A stretch of 64,000 nucleotides of DNA from Streptomyces malaysiensis subsp. samsunensis. Lineage in GTDB: Bacteria > Actinomycetota > Actinomycetes > Streptomycetales > Streptomycetaceae. This document shows, one piece after another, positions 41,077-50,872 of the stretch. A program made the position numbers and the translations under genes. Where the stretch lies: positions 62,001 through 126,000 of the forward strand of contig NZ_JANIIC010000016.1 in the NCBI RefSeq assembly GCF_024519315.1, written 5' to 3'. How positions within the stretch are numbered: position 1 is the first letter of the stretch; every line of letters begins with the position of its first letter. Below the pieces are notes generated by a model. The model had not been told where the DNA came from and did not search any database. It saw nothing but the letters and a program-made list of their open reading frames with translations.

Positions 41077-42831
41077 CTACCCCGCCCAGTCCGTCTCCAG
41101 AGCCGCCACCAGCCGGGCCCCGCCGCCCGCCGGGTCCGACTGCGCCTGGTCCAGCCGCAGATGGGCGCTGCGGCCCTGGAGGGTCAGCGTCATCAGCTGG
41201 TTGCCGAACCAGGGCCCGCCCGTCTTGTGCCAGCTCAAGGGGGAGTGGGGCACCCGCCCATGGCGCTTGAAGACACGGCCCAGGGCGCGGCCCGCCGCGC
41301 TCCAGCCGAAGCGGAAGCCGAGCCGGATCGAGGCGTAGATGCTGTTGTGGACCGGGGAGCAGGTCAACTGCCGCACCTGGCTGCGGGGCGGCCGGGACGG
41401 CCACCGCGACCAGTCCGGGGTGGCCACATAGGCGTGGTGCACATCGCCGGAGAGCACATTGATCGTGGCCGGTGCCCCCGGTGCGCCGCCCACCGCGGCG
41501 ATGGTGTCGGTGAGCGCGTCGAACGACTCGGGGAACGCGGCCCAGTGCTCCAAGTCGCCACGCTGCCGCAGGTCCTCGCCGATCCGAGCCCAGCGCCCAC
41601 CGCGTCTGCCGCCGCACACCGAGGCGTTCCACGCCTCCACGTCGTGGACGAAATGCGGCAGCAGCCAGGGCAGCGAGGTGCCGAGCAGCAGATGGTCATA
41701 GCCGCCGCGGACCCCGGGCTCCTCCGGACCGGGGGCCCCGGGCCCTTCCGGACCCGGACCGGGGAAGCCGGACGCGCCGCCCAGCCCGTCCATGGCCTGC
41801 TCCCGCACCCAGATGAGCTCCTTGTCGGTGAGCATCGCCCGCCGGCCCTCCTCCAGCACCCGCGCCGCGCGGGTGTCGACCATCAGCAGCCGGGTGCGGC
41901 CGAAGTCGCGGCGGTAGCTCCAGCGGGTGTACGCCGGATCGGCGTCGGCGCGGGCGGCGAACTCCCGCAGCGCCTCGGTGCCGTCCTCCGCCGCGCGCAC
42001 CTCCGCGTAGAGCGGGTCGGCGGCCAGTTCGGCGGGGGAGAGGTTGCCCAGGTGCTGATGGACCCAGTAGGACATCAGCCCGCTCAGTATCCGCTCCCGC
42101 CACCACGGGGTCGCGCGCATCCGGCGCTGCCACGCCTCGCTGGTGTTCCAGTCGTCGATGACATCGTGGTCGTCGAAGATCATGCAGCTGGGGACGGTGG
42201 AGAGGAGCCAGCGCACCTCGGGGTCCAGCCAGGACTCGTAATAGAGGCGGGTGTACTCCTCGTAGTCCGCGACCTGCTCGCCCGGCGGCTCGCTCAGATC
42301 GCGGCGCTCGGCCAGCCAGGCACGGGTCTCGGCGGAGGTCTCGTCCGCGTACACCTGGTCGCCCAGCAGCACCAGCACATCGGGGCGCGGCAGCTCCGGG
42401 GCGCGGGCCAGCGCCTGCGCCAGGGTGTCGAGCGCGTCGGGCCCCACCGGGTCGTGCGAGGCGTCGGAGGGCGGCGCGGCCCAGCGGCAGGAGCCGAAGG
42501 CCACGCGCACGGGCGCGGGGCCGGGGGAGTCCGTACCCGGGGCGGGGGTGCGGATGGTGCTGTCCGGGAAGGGGGAGTCGGGCAGCGGCCAGACCTGCTC
42601 ACCGTCCAGCAGCACCCGGTACGCGGTCTCCCCGCCGGGCCGCAGCCCGGCGACCGGGATCAGCGCGTAGTGATGGCCCGCGATCCGCCAGGTGCGGGCG
42701 GTGCCGCCGGCACCGTCGGCGCACCGCACCTCGGCCTCACAGGGGCGGTCGGCCTCGACCCAGACGGTCGCGCCGGTGCCGGTCTCCCAGTCGACATGGC
42801 GCAGCAGTGGTCCCAGGCGCAGCCCGGCCAT
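41077..42831 (-). CDS. PhoD-like metallophosphatase
   Basis: 584 residues. Metal-binding motifs: VLLGDQVYADE (Asp/Gln), MIFDDHDVIDDWN (Asp-His-Asp), and C-terminal NVLSGDVHHAYVA (His). An N-terminal fibronectin-like region (about 15-90) precedes the metallophosphatase core. No signal peptide, so unlike secreted PhoD it may act in the cytoplasm on phosphodiesters. ATG at 42831. Confidence 0.87.
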   Translation of the reverse strand: MAGLRLGPLLRHVDWETGTGATVWVEADRPCEAEVRCADGAGGTARTWRIAGHHYALIPVAGLRPGGETAYRVLLDGEQVWPLPDSPFPDSTIRTPAPGTDSPGPAPVRVAFGSCRWAAPPSDASHDPVGPDALDTLAQALARAPELPRPDVLVLLGDQVYADETSAETRAWLAERRDLSEPPGEQVADYEEYTRLYYESWLDPEVRWLLSTVPSCMIFDDHDVIDDWNTSEAWQRRMRATPWWRERILSGLMSYWVHQHLGNLSPAELAADPLYAEVRAAEDGTEALREFAARADADPAYTRWSYRRDFGRTRLLMVDTRAARVLEEGRRAMLTDKELIWVREQAMDGLGGASGFPGPGPEGPGAPGPEEPGVRGGYDHLLLGTSLPWLLPHFVHDVEAWNASVCGGRRGGRWARIGEDLRQRGDLEHWAAFPESFDALTDTIAAVGGAPGAPATINVLSGDVHHAYVATPDWSRWPSRPPRSQVRQLTCSPVHNSIYASIRLGFRFGWSAAGRALGRVFKRHGRVPHSPLSWHKTGGPWFGNQLMTLTLQGRSAHLRLDQAQSDPAGGGARLVAALETDWAG

Positions 42832-42959
42832 CCGGACCTCCTCCGTCGTTCTTCGATGTGCACGTCATGCGTACGGTACGGAACGACGGAGGAGGTGCGG
42901 CGGTTCCACCGGGCGGTGCGCCGTTGGTGTGCGGTTGGTGTGCGGTTCGGTGTGCGGTC

Positions 42960-43628
42960 TCAGCAGCCGTTGAGGATGCCGCTGAGCGCGGACTTCTCGG
43001 CCGAGTCGAGGGTGAGCTCGTAGGTGTACTTCACCGAGACCCACATACGGGCGTACATGCAGTGGTAGGCGCTCCGGGGCGGCAGCCACTCGGCGGGGTC
43101 CTGGTCGCCCTTGGACTGGTTGACGTTGTCCGTCACGGCTATCAGCTGGGAGTGGGTCAGGTCGTTGGCGAACGCCTGGCGCTGGGCGGTGGTCCAGCTG
43201 TTCGCGCCGGACTTCCACGCCTCGGAGAGCGGCACGACGTGGTCGATGTCCACGTCGGAGGAGGCGGACCAGGTCTCGCCGTCGTACTCGGAGTACCAGG
43301 TGCCGCTGGTGGCCGCGCAGCTGGAGTCGGTCTGGACGTTCTCGCCGTCCCGCTTGAGGACTTCCTCGCGGGTGTTGCAGGAGCCGCTCTGGGTGATCCA
43401 GTGCGGGAACTTGTCGCGGCTGTAACCGTCCGACGAGCCTTCGGCCTTGACGGTCAGCGAGGCCAGCTGGGTGCGGGCGGTGGCGGCGCTGGGCGGGGCG
43501 GGCGGAGACGCCTGGGCGGTGGGCCCGCTCAGGACGAGCGTGCCCAGCAGGGCGACGAACCCGCCGAAGACGGAGGCGCGACGCGCGTAGACGCGACGGC
43601 GAGTGGGATGACACTGCATGTCTGACAT
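42960..43628 (-). CDS. Secreted HNH nuclease (DUF1524/GmrSD C-terminal type)
   Basis: 222 residues. Signal peptide RASVFGGFVALLGTLVLSGP ending TAQA, then a His-Cys-type HNH fold: DVDIDHVVPLSEAWKSGA, with the catalytic His, FANDLTHSQLIAVTDNVNQS (Asn) and KGDQDPAEWLPP. Terminal Cys at LNGC may form a disulfide. Extracellular nuclease expected to degrade DNA for nutrition or defence. Monocistronic. Confidence 0.87.
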   Translation of the reverse strand: MSDMQCHPTRRRVYARRASVFGGFVALLGTLVLSGPTAQASPPAPPSAATARTQLASLTVKAEGSSDGYSRDKFPHWITQSGSCNTREEVLKRDGENVQTDSSCAATSGTWYSEYDGETWSASSDVDIDHVVPLSEAWKSGANSWTTAQRQAFANDLTHSQLIAVTDNVNQSKGDQDPAEWLPPRSAYHCMYARMWVSVKYTYELTLDSAEKSALSGILNGC

Positions 43629-44383
43629 GCGAACTCCCTTGAGGGTGGGGGGTCGTTGGCCGCTGGTGCCCGGCCATGGTGGCGACGCCGGGTTGCTGTG
43701 GGGTGGGCGTCAGGTAACAGGGTGACGACGCGGTCATGTCAACGCAAGGGGTTGACAACTGCTCACCAGGAGTGCGCATAAGGCTATTTACCTCGATCGT
43801 GTGATGGTCGGCTTCTGGCCTTGCGGCGCCACAGGCGGGTTGGGTTAGCGTGGCTGTGCGATCTGGGACGCCGGGTGCGGTGCCAGCGTGCGGGGCCCCT
43901 GCTCCACCAGAGAGATGGTTCAGGGCCTCCCCGTCGCCTCTGGCCGCACCCACATGGCCAGGTCGTGAGGGACTCCGCCCACCCGGCTCGGACCACGGAC
44001 GCGATCCGTGTCGCCGCCCGGGACGCGAAAGCGGACGACCAGTACGCCCAAAACCGTTCGGGGCGTGCCAGTGAGCGGACTCACTCCCGCTCACTGCCCA
44101 GGAACGGTTCAAAGGGCGGTTGGGGCCACCCTTGCGATCCGGCCCCGGGCGCGTGGGCGCTGATGGCGTTTCCGGCGGCGGGCCGCGCCACGGCGGAGTG
44201 GAGTCACTGCCGGGCCCCGGCGGCAGCGCGCCCCGGGCCACCGGGCGGGCGATCTACGGCCCGGCCCGGCGATCCGGCCGCGAGCCCCGCCCGGACTGTG
44301 GGACTGGTCACACTTCCCGGCGGGGGTGGGCCGGTTCCGGTGGACCGGGGGCCGTCGCGCCGGAGGGTTCCCGTATCCTTGTC
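43629..44383. other. Intergenic region with folded element
   Basis: No gene supported in 755 bp. A TTGACA hexamer (about 43752) may be part of a promoter. At 44052-44109 lies a folded segment: outer AACCGTTC/GAACGGTT, inner CAGTGAGCGG/CCGCTCACTG, with GGGC/GCCC between. It could be a terminator, an RNA structure or a cruciform. Confidence 0.45.
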
Positions 44384-44532
44384 GGCAGCAGAAGGGGAGT
44401 AGCTCCTCGCCGGACCGTCGACATACTGCCCGCCCCTCGAGGTGCGGGCCGGCGCCCGGAGCGTACGGAACCACCGCGGGACGCGGAGGTCGTGCGCCAG
44501 CGAGACCTTCGGCCGCAGTGTCCGACGCTGCC
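44384..44532 (+). ncRNA. yybP-ykoY (Mn2+) riboswitch
   Basis: P1 closes with GGCAGC (44384-44389) and GCTGCC (44527-44532). Conserved blocks are present: GAAGGGGAGTAGCTCC (44391-44406), GTCGACATACTG, and GCGAGACCTTCGGCC (about 44500-44514). This is the known Mn2+-sensing yybP-ykoY fold, which is found before GDT1/TMEM165-type transporters such as the gene downstream. Position 60 bp before its start fits a translational or transcriptional switch. Confidence 0.85.
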
Positions 44533-44593
44533 GTGCCGAAGCGATCCCTCCCCGGGGCCCTTGGTGCGGCCCGATCTACGAGGTATCCATTCC

Positions 44594-45175
44594 GTGTTCA
44601 GCATCACCGTCGCCGCCGTGGTCTTCGGCGTCGTCTTCCTCGCCGAGCTGCCCGACAAGACCGCCCTGGCCGGGCTGATGCTCGGCACCCGCTACCGCGC
44701 GTCGTACGTCTTCGTCGGCGTGGCCGCCGCCTTCGCCATCCACGTCGGGCTCGCGATCGCGGCGGGCAGTGTGCTCACCCTGCTGCCGCACCGGCTGCTG
44801 GAGGCGATCGTGGGGGCGCTCTTCCTCGGGGGAGCGGCGGTGCTGCTCCTCAAGAAGGACGACGGCGAGGAGGAGGTCCGCAAGCCCGCCGACCAGAGCT
44901 TCTGGAAGGTCTCCGGGGCGGGCTTCATGCTGATCCTGGTGGCCGAGTTCGGCGATCTGACCCAGATCATGACCGCGAACCTCGCCGCCCGCTACGACGA
45001 CCCGCTGTCCGTGGGCGTGGGCGCCCTGCTGGCCCTGTGGGCCGTCGCCGGACTGGGCATCCTGGGCGGCCGCACCCTGATGCGATACGTCCCCCTGCGA
45101 CTGATCACCAAGATCGCGGCCCTGGTGATGCTGGCCCTGGGCGCCTTCAGCCTGTACGAGGCCATCGCGGCCTGA
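44594..45175 (+). CDS. GDT1/TMEM165 (UPF0016) family metal transporter
   Basis: 193 residues, six membrane helices in two repeats. Both signature E-x-G-D-(K/R)-(T/S) motifs are recognisable: FLAELPDKTAL and LVAEFGDLTQI. The central loop is acidic, KKDDGEEEVRK. The family exports or exchanges Mn2+/Ca2+, agreeing with the Mn riboswitch upstream. GTG at 44594 is the start suited to the family N-terminus. Confidence 0.87.
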   Translation: MFSITVAAVVFGVVFLAELPDKTALAGLMLGTRYRASYVFVGVAAAFAIHVGLAIAAGSVLTLLPHRLLEAIVGALFLGGAAVLLLKKDDGEEEVRKPADQSFWKVSGAGFMLILVAEFGDLTQIMTANLAARYDDPLSVGVGALLALWAVAGLGILGGRTLMRYVPLRLITKIAALVMLALGAFSLYEAIAA

Positions 45176-46537
45176 GCGCCCACGGTGGCTTGGTTTCGGG
45201 GGGGCGTCCGGGGCGCTGGGGTGTCCGGACACCCCAGCGCCCCGGACGCCGGGCGGGGTTTCTGCGCATCCGGGGGCGTGGGGCGTCTGCGAGCCCCCCG
45301 GGCGCCGGGCTGGCCGGGCGTTTGGGCGCCCGGTGGGGTTTCCTCGCGCCTGGGCACCCGCGCGTGGCTGTCCGGGGCACGCGGGGAGTCCCCACGGATA
45401 GGTTTCCGCGGTCGGGTGCCCCGGGTGCCCGTACGGCGGCTACACGCCCGCGTGCCCCGGGCACCACGGGGCACGCGGGCCTTCGAGCTTCGGTGGGGTT
45501 CGCGCCGTCTGGATATCCGGGCGCGTGGCCGTCCGGGGCGCCTGGGAGCGTCTCGGCGGGCGGGTTTCCGTGGGCCCGGGTGCCCCGGGCGCCTGCACGG
45601 GATCTGCCCGCCCGGGTCTCCGGGGTGTCTGGGCGTCCGGGTTTCCGAGGCGTCCGGGTTCCGTGCGTCCGAGCGTGGGGGCGGCGTGCCGAAGTCTCCG
45701 CACCCCGGGGCGGTCCGGTGGCCCGGCGGTCCGGTGGCCCGGCACCCCGGTGGCCCGGTGGCCCGGCACCCCGGCACCCCGGTGGCCCGGTGGCCCGGTG
45801 GCGGCCCGGTGGCCCGGTGGCCCGGTGGCCCGGTGGCCCGGTGCCCCGGTGGTCCGGTGGCCCGGTGGTCCGGTGGCCCGGCGGTCCGGTGGCCCGGTGC
45901 CCCGGTGGCCCGGTGCCCCGGCGGCGCGGCGGCGCGGCGGCCGGGCGGCCGGGCGTCCGGGGTGTCTGGAGGTCCGGGGTGTCTGGATGTCCGTGCGTCC
46001 GAGGTCCCGGTGTCCGCGAGTCCCGGGGTGTCCGGGCGCTCGGGTGTGAGGAGTGTCCGGGGCTCCGCACGGCCGGAGGTCCGGGGTGTCCCGGGCGGGA
46101 TGGGTGTCCGCGGGCCTGGGTATCCCGGGTGTCCGTGCGGCGTCCGCGTGCTCGCGCGTCCGGGGGTTCCGGGCGTCCGGGTTTCCGACGTGCCCGAGAT
46201 TCCGTGCGTCTGGGGTGTCCGGATGTCCGTGCGGTCGGCGACTGCGGGGCGCCCCCGCGGGCCCGGGTGTCCCGGGTCATCTGCGGGTCGTGTGCCCGGG
46301 GTGTTGGGCGTAAGGGCTTCCGGGTGGCGTTCGAAGGCCGGGCTTCCGCACACCTCGGGTCCTGGGTGTCCGGCGTCCGGGGTTCGCGTGTCCGGGCGGT
46401 TGCGCGACCGCGCGCCCGGGGTGTCCGTGCGCCCGGGGTGTCCGTACGCCCGGGGTGTACGGACGGCCGTGCGTCCGGTGCGTTCCGGTGCCCGGGGGCG
46501 GCGCCCCCCGCGGGCGTGGGGTGTGGCGGTCCGAGGG
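45176..46537. repeat. Low-complexity G+C minisatellite region
   Basis: About 1360 bp almost free of A, built from variants of short units such as GTCCGGG, GGGTGTCCG and, at about 45715-45930, a 9-bp unit GGTGGCCCG (and GGTGCCCCG, GCGGTCCGG) in two dozen or more copies. Frames of several hundred codons stay open on both strands because stops are rare in such sequence; no ribosome site or fold pattern supports a protein. It lies between the Mn transporter and HAD genes and may form G-quadruplex or hairpin structures. Confidence 0.8.
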
Positions 46538-47188
46538 TCAGTCCTGGACGTGGACTCGCAGCATGCCGTCCGGGAGTGCCTCGACGCGCACCTGCTCCAG
46601 GTCCTGGACGTGTACGTCCGGGGCGTGTGCCGCGGCGCGTGGGCCCACGCCGATCACGCGCATTCCGGCTGCCCGGCCCGCCGCGATGCCGGCTTCCGAG
46701 TCCTCGAAGGCGATGCAGTCGGCGGGGGCGAAGCCCAGTTCGGCCGCGCCCTTGAGGAAGCCCTCCGGGTCCGGCTTGCTCGCGCCGACGTGTTCCGCGG
46801 TGACCCGGATCTCCGGCAGCGGCAGCCCGGCGGCGCCCATGCGGGCGCGGGCGAGTGCCTCGTCGGCGGAGGTCACCAGGGCGTGGGGCAGACCGGTCAG
46901 CGAGGCAATGAACGCGGGCGCGCCGGGCACCGGCACGACGCCGTTGAGGTCGGTGGTCTCCGCCTCCAGCATCCGCTGGTTGTCGGCCAGGTTCTGCTCG
47001 ACCGGCCGGTCGGGGAGCAGCGCCGCGATCGTCGCGTGGGCCTGCCGCCCGTGGGCGATCGCGAGTACGCGCTCCGCGTCCAGCCCCTGCTCGGCCGCCC
47101 ACCGCCGCCAGTAGCGCTCGACCACGGCGTCGGAGTTGACGAGGGTGCCGTCCATGTCGAGGAGGAGTGCGCGGGCGGTGAGGGACAT
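46538..47188 (-). CDS. HAD-family phosphatase (beta-phosphoglucomutase-like)
   Basis: 216 residues. Motif I LLLDMDGTLVNSDAVV (nucleophile Asp), motif II LVTSAD, motif III with Lys in GASKPDPEGFL and motif IV AFEDSEAGIAAG. Cap domain between residues 20 and 85. Typically hydrolyses sugar phosphates. ATG at 47188 follows CAGGAG. Its 3' end borders the minisatellite. Confidence 0.88.
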   Translation of the reverse strand: MSLTARALLLDMDGTLVNSDAVVERYWRRWAAEQGLDAERVLAIAHGRQAHATIAALLPDRPVEQNLADNQRMLEAETTDLNGVVPVPGAPAFIASLTGLPHALVTSADEALARARMGAAGLPLPEIRVTAEHVGASKPDPEGFLKGAAELGFAPADCIAFEDSEAGIAAGRAAGMRVIGVGPRAAAHAPDVHVQDLEQVRVEALPDGMLRVHVQD

Positions 47189-47326
47189 CGAGACTCCTGG
47201 TCGCGGGCGCGGGATGAGCGAGGAGACAAGCGGCTCCGCCCGCCGGTCAGGGAGAGCGGGCGGAACCACTTTGTTCCTTCACGATACAAAGCGTGGCCCA
47301 TCTGCGCCAGTGGGGGCGGGGCCCCT

Positions 47327-48322
47327 CTACGGCTCGTCGGTTCTGGATTCGAGGTCGCGGCGGGTGTTCTCGCCGTAGACGCCGTCCGGATCATCCGTGA
47401 TGTCGTGCTGGTTCTGGTAGCTGGAGACCACCCTCCGCAGCCCCGCGTCGTACTCCCCGTCCGCCACGCCGATATAGAGCAGCAGCTGGGTCAGCCGCTT
47501 CTGGAGTTCGGCCACCTCGGGCCCGCTGTCGCCCTCATGCAGCACCGGCGGGCCGGGCGGCTCGGGCGATTCGGACGGGTCGGCCGTCGGGCCGCCGGAC
47601 GCGCTCGGTCCGGGCTTGGTCGCCTCGCTGGTCGCGGAGGCCGACGCCGAGGAGCGGGCGGTGGCCGGGGGGCCGTCCTCGCGGGGGCTCGCGCTCGCCC
47701 GCGCCGAGCCGGACACGGAGGGGAGGGGCGTCGCACTCGGCGAGGGGGTGCCGGACGGCGCGCCCGCCTCCTCGGCCGGAAGCTCCTCCTCGGCCGGAGG
47801 GCTGACGGTGCTGTCGGCCAGCGTGTGGTCGCTCCCGCCGCTGCCGCCGTCGTCCTTCTGGTCACCGCCGAGCAGCCCGGTGCCGATCGCCAGCGAACCG
47901 GCCACGGCCACGGCCGCAGCCCCCGCCAGCACGGTCGCCACGACCTTGCGCTTGCTCTTGCGGTGACGGGCGTGGCCGGGGGCGTGCCCGTCGGCGTCGC
48001 CGGCCGCCTCCTCGTCCTCGTCCCCGCCCTCGTCCCCGCGGGGTCTCTCCTCGACGCGGTCGATCATCCGCGTCTCCTCGGTGCCCCCCTTCTCCGCCTT
48101 CTCCCGCTCCGCCCTCTCGGCCTCCTCGAACAGCCGCAGATCACGTGGATCCGGTCCGTCCGGGCGCTCCTCCGAGAGCGTCGCGATGGGTTGCGTATGG
48201 GTCTGGTCATCGGTCTCGCCTGCCGTCGCGACGGACGCGGCGGCGCGTTCGGCGCACGTACAACCGGGGCGGCCATTGGCGCGCGCCGGTGCGAAGCAGT
48301 GCGGGCAGGACTCTGCCGTCAC
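47327..48322 (-). CDS. Membrane protein with zinc knuckle and peptidoglycan-binding domain
   Basis: 331 residues. N-terminal Cys-rich ribbon (ESCPHCFAPARANGRPGCTC), basic and acidic cytoplasmic region, one membrane helix (VVATVLAGAAAVAVAGSLAI, about 140-160), Ser/Pro/Thr-rich extracellular linker, and a C-terminal PG-binding-1 domain (SGPEVAELQKRLTQLLLYIG). Such proteins bridge cytoplasm and wall, possibly sensing. GTG at 48322 matches the family start TAESCPHC. Confidence 0.8.
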   Translation of the reverse strand: MTAESCPHCFAPARANGRPGCTCAERAAASVATAGETDDQTHTQPIATLSEERPDGPDPRDLRLFEEAERAEREKAEKGGTEETRMIDRVEERPRGDEGGDEDEEAAGDADGHAPGHARHRKSKRKVVATVLAGAAAVAVAGSLAIGTGLLGGDQKDDGGSGGSDHTLADSTVSPPAEEELPAEEAGAPSGTPSPSATPLPSVSGSARASASPREDGPPATARSSASASATSEATKPGPSASGGPTADPSESPEPPGPPVLHEGDSGPEVAELQKRLTQLLLYIGVADGEYDAGLRRVVSSYQNQHDITDDPDGVYGENTRRDLESRTDEP

Positions 48323-48483
48323 GGAACTTTCCCTCCCTGGAGTCGCTGCGATTATGCGCAGGCGATCCCCTTCCGCGCAGGTGTTCGCCCGCCGTGCGGA
48401 CCGGCCCGGCGGGCCGTAACAGGGCATAAAGGTGAGGATGGGGTGAGGATGAGGAGGGGACGGAGGATCGAGGAGGAACAGCC

Positions 48484-50574
48484 ATGGCGCGGGACGCCGG
48501 CAGCCCGGCTCCGCCCCCCGGAGCCCCCGGCGCCGTGACCCGCGGCCCAGGAGAGGGTGGGCCGCAGCGCTCGGTCCTGGTGGCCATCGGCGCGCTGCTG
48601 CTCGGCATGCTGCTCGCCGCGCTCGATCAGACGATCGTCTCCACCGCGCTGCCCACGATCGTCAGCGACCTCGGCGGTCTGGAGCATCTGTCCTGGGTCG
48701 TCACCGCGTATCTCCTCGCCTCGACCGCCGCCACCCCGCTGTGGGGCAAGCTCGGCGACCAGTACGGCCGTAAGAAGCTCTTCCAGACCGCGATCGTCCT
48801 CTTCCTGATCGGCTCCGCGCTGTGCGGGCTGTCCAGGAACATGGCGGAACTCATCGCCTTCCGCGCGGTGCAGGGGCTGGGCGGCGGCGGCCTCATCGTG
48901 CTGTCGATGGCCATCGTCGGCGATATCGTCCCGCCCCGTGAGCGCGGCCGCTACCAGGGCCTCTTCGGCGCCGTCTTCAGCGCCGCCAGTGTGCTGGGGC
49001 CGCTGCTGGGCGGGGTGTTCGTGGACCATCTCAGCTGGCGCTGGGTCTTCTACGTCAATCTGCCGATCGGCATCGTCGCCCTCCTCGTCGTCGCCTCCGT
49101 GCTGCACATCCCGGTGCGCCGCGCCCCGCACACCATCGACTACTTCGGCACCTTCCTGATCGCCGTGGTCGCCGCCGCCCTGGTGCTGATGACCTCCCTG
49201 GGCGGAGTCACCTTCGGCTGGGGCTCCTGGCAGATCGTCGGGCTCGCGGTGGTCGGCCTGCTGCTGCTGGCGGCCTTCGTACGGGTGGAGACCCGCGCGG
49301 CCGAGCCGGTGCTGCCGCTCGCGCTCTTCCGCAGCCGCACCTTCACGATCTGCGCGGTCATCGGCTTCATAGTCGGGTTCGCGATGTTCGGCAGCATGAC
49401 CTATCTGCCGACCTTCCTCCAGATCGTGCAGGGCGTCTCGCCGACCATGTCCGGCCTCCATCTGCTGCCGCTGGTCTTCGGCACCCTGCTCGCCTCCACC
49501 GTCTCCGGCCACCTGGTCAGCCGCACCGGTCGGTACAAGGTCTTCCCGGTCCTGGGCACCGCGGTCACCGCCGTCGGCCTGCTGCTCCTGCACCAGCTGC
49601 GGGAGTCCAGCGGGCTGGTGGAGATGAGCGCGTACTTCTTCGTCTTCGGCTGCGGTCTCGGCCTGGTCATCCAGGTGCTGGTGCTGATCGTGCAGAACTC
49701 CGTCCGCTATCAGGACCTGGGCGTCGCCACCTCCGGCGCGACCTTCTTCCGCTCGATCGGCGCCTCGTTCGGCGTCTCCGTCTTCGGCACGATCTTCGCC
49801 AACAACCTCGGCCCGCAGATCGCCACCGCGCTCGCCGGGCGGCGTCTGCCGGCCGGGATCACGCCCGGCTCCCTCACCTCCGACCCCCGGACCCTCGGCC
49901 GGCTGCCCCCGGCGGACCAAGCGGCGGTGCGGCACGCGTTCTCCGTCTCCATCACCGATGTCTTCCTGTACGCGGTGCCGGTCGTGCTGGTCGCCTTCCT
50001 CCTCGCCTGGTACCTCCGGGAGGAGCCGCTGCGCGGCAGCGTCACCGCGCCGGACGGCAGCGAGATACTGGCCAGCAACCCCGTCCAACGCACCTCGCGC
50101 GACGAATGCGCGCGGGCGCTGTCCCTGCTCGGCAGCCGGGAGGGCCGCCGGAAGATCTACGTGGACATCACCCGGCGCGCCGACCTCGACATCAGACCGG
50201 CCGCGAGCTGGATGCTGCTGCGCATCCACCACTACGGCTCGGTCGAACCCGCCCTGCTCGCCGCGCGCTCGTCCGTACCGCTGCGGGAGATCACCGAGGC
50301 GGCCCGGCAGATCGAGGAGCGCGGCCTGGGCCGCCGCTACGGGCTGGAACTGATCCTCACCGACGACGGCCGCGACGCCGCGACCCGGCTCTACCGGGCC
50401 CGTGAGGCATCCCTCGCGGAACTCCTGGGCGACTGGTGGTCACCCGACCGCCCCACCGACCTGACCAAGCTGGTGAACGAGCTGACACACGAGCTGTGCG
50501 GCTCCGACGCGGAACAACCCAGAGAGGGCAGCCCCCGCCCCGACCACCGCCGCCCGCCCCCACCGCGAACGTAG
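48484..50574 (+). CDS. DHA2 MFS drug exporter with C-terminal winged helix
   Basis: 696 residues. Fourteen membrane segments of the DHA2 class (LDQTIVSTALPTIVSDLGGL, WGKLGDQYGRKKLF, GWGSWQIVGLAV). The extra C-terminal region (about 530-690, CARALSLLGSREGRRKIYVD, RLYRAREASLAELLGDWW) is a MarR-like winged helix fused to the transporter. Expected to export toxic compounds with the fused domain modulating activity or binding DNA; this is inference. Start ATG 48484 follows GAGGAGG. Confidence 0.85.
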   Translation: MARDAGSPAPPPGAPGAVTRGPGEGGPQRSVLVAIGALLLGMLLAALDQTIVSTALPTIVSDLGGLEHLSWVVTAYLLASTAATPLWGKLGDQYGRKKLFQTAIVLFLIGSALCGLSRNMAELIAFRAVQGLGGGGLIVLSMAIVGDIVPPRERGRYQGLFGAVFSAASVLGPLLGGVFVDHLSWRWVFYVNLPIGIVALLVVASVLHIPVRRAPHTIDYFGTFLIAVVAAALVLMTSLGGVTFGWGSWQIVGLAVVGLLLLAAFVRVETRAAEPVLPLALFRSRTFTICAVIGFIVGFAMFGSMTYLPTFLQIVQGVSPTMSGLHLLPLVFGTLLASTVSGHLVSRTGRYKVFPVLGTAVTAVGLLLLHQLRESSGLVEMSAYFFVFGCGLGLVIQVLVLIVQNSVRYQDLGVATSGATFFRSIGASFGVSVFGTIFANNLGPQIATALAGRRLPAGITPGSLTSDPRTLGRLPPADQAAVRHAFSVSITDVFLYAVPVVLVAFLLAWYLREEPLRGSVTAPDGSEILASNPVQRTSRDECARALSLLGSREGRRKIYVDITRRADLDIRPAASWMLLRIHHYGSVEPALLAARSSVPLREITEAARQIEERGLGRRYGLELILTDDGRDAATRLYRAREASLAELLGDWWSPDRPTDLTKLVNELTHELCGSDAEQPREGSPRPDHRRPPPPRT

Positions 50575-50872
50575 GGCGCTTCGGGCCGTAGACCCTTGAT
50601 GAGGTAGTTGCGCCACATCAAGCATTTTTACGAAGGGGTACCCAGACCCCCGGGCCCACGCGCCCGCCGGCGGACCGACCCACCGACCACCGGCCCGTCA
50701 GCCCACGAGCCCGTCGCCCGGAGACGAACGGATGCCGTCGCCCCCGGGCCCATGCTCAAATGCGCCGAAGGCGCGAGACGAAAGCCGCACCCAACCGAAC
50801 ACAGCACTCCGACGCACAGCACCCCAACACACACCGCACCCCCACGCCCGGCGCCCCCGGCGCATACCCGCC

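Noticed and set aside
44326..48538. Open frames of 450-1117 codons on both strands across the minisatellite and neighbouring genes
   Set aside because: They arise from A-poor repeats and from shadows of the HAD and peptidoglycan-binding genes; no ribosome sites, folds or consistent frame.
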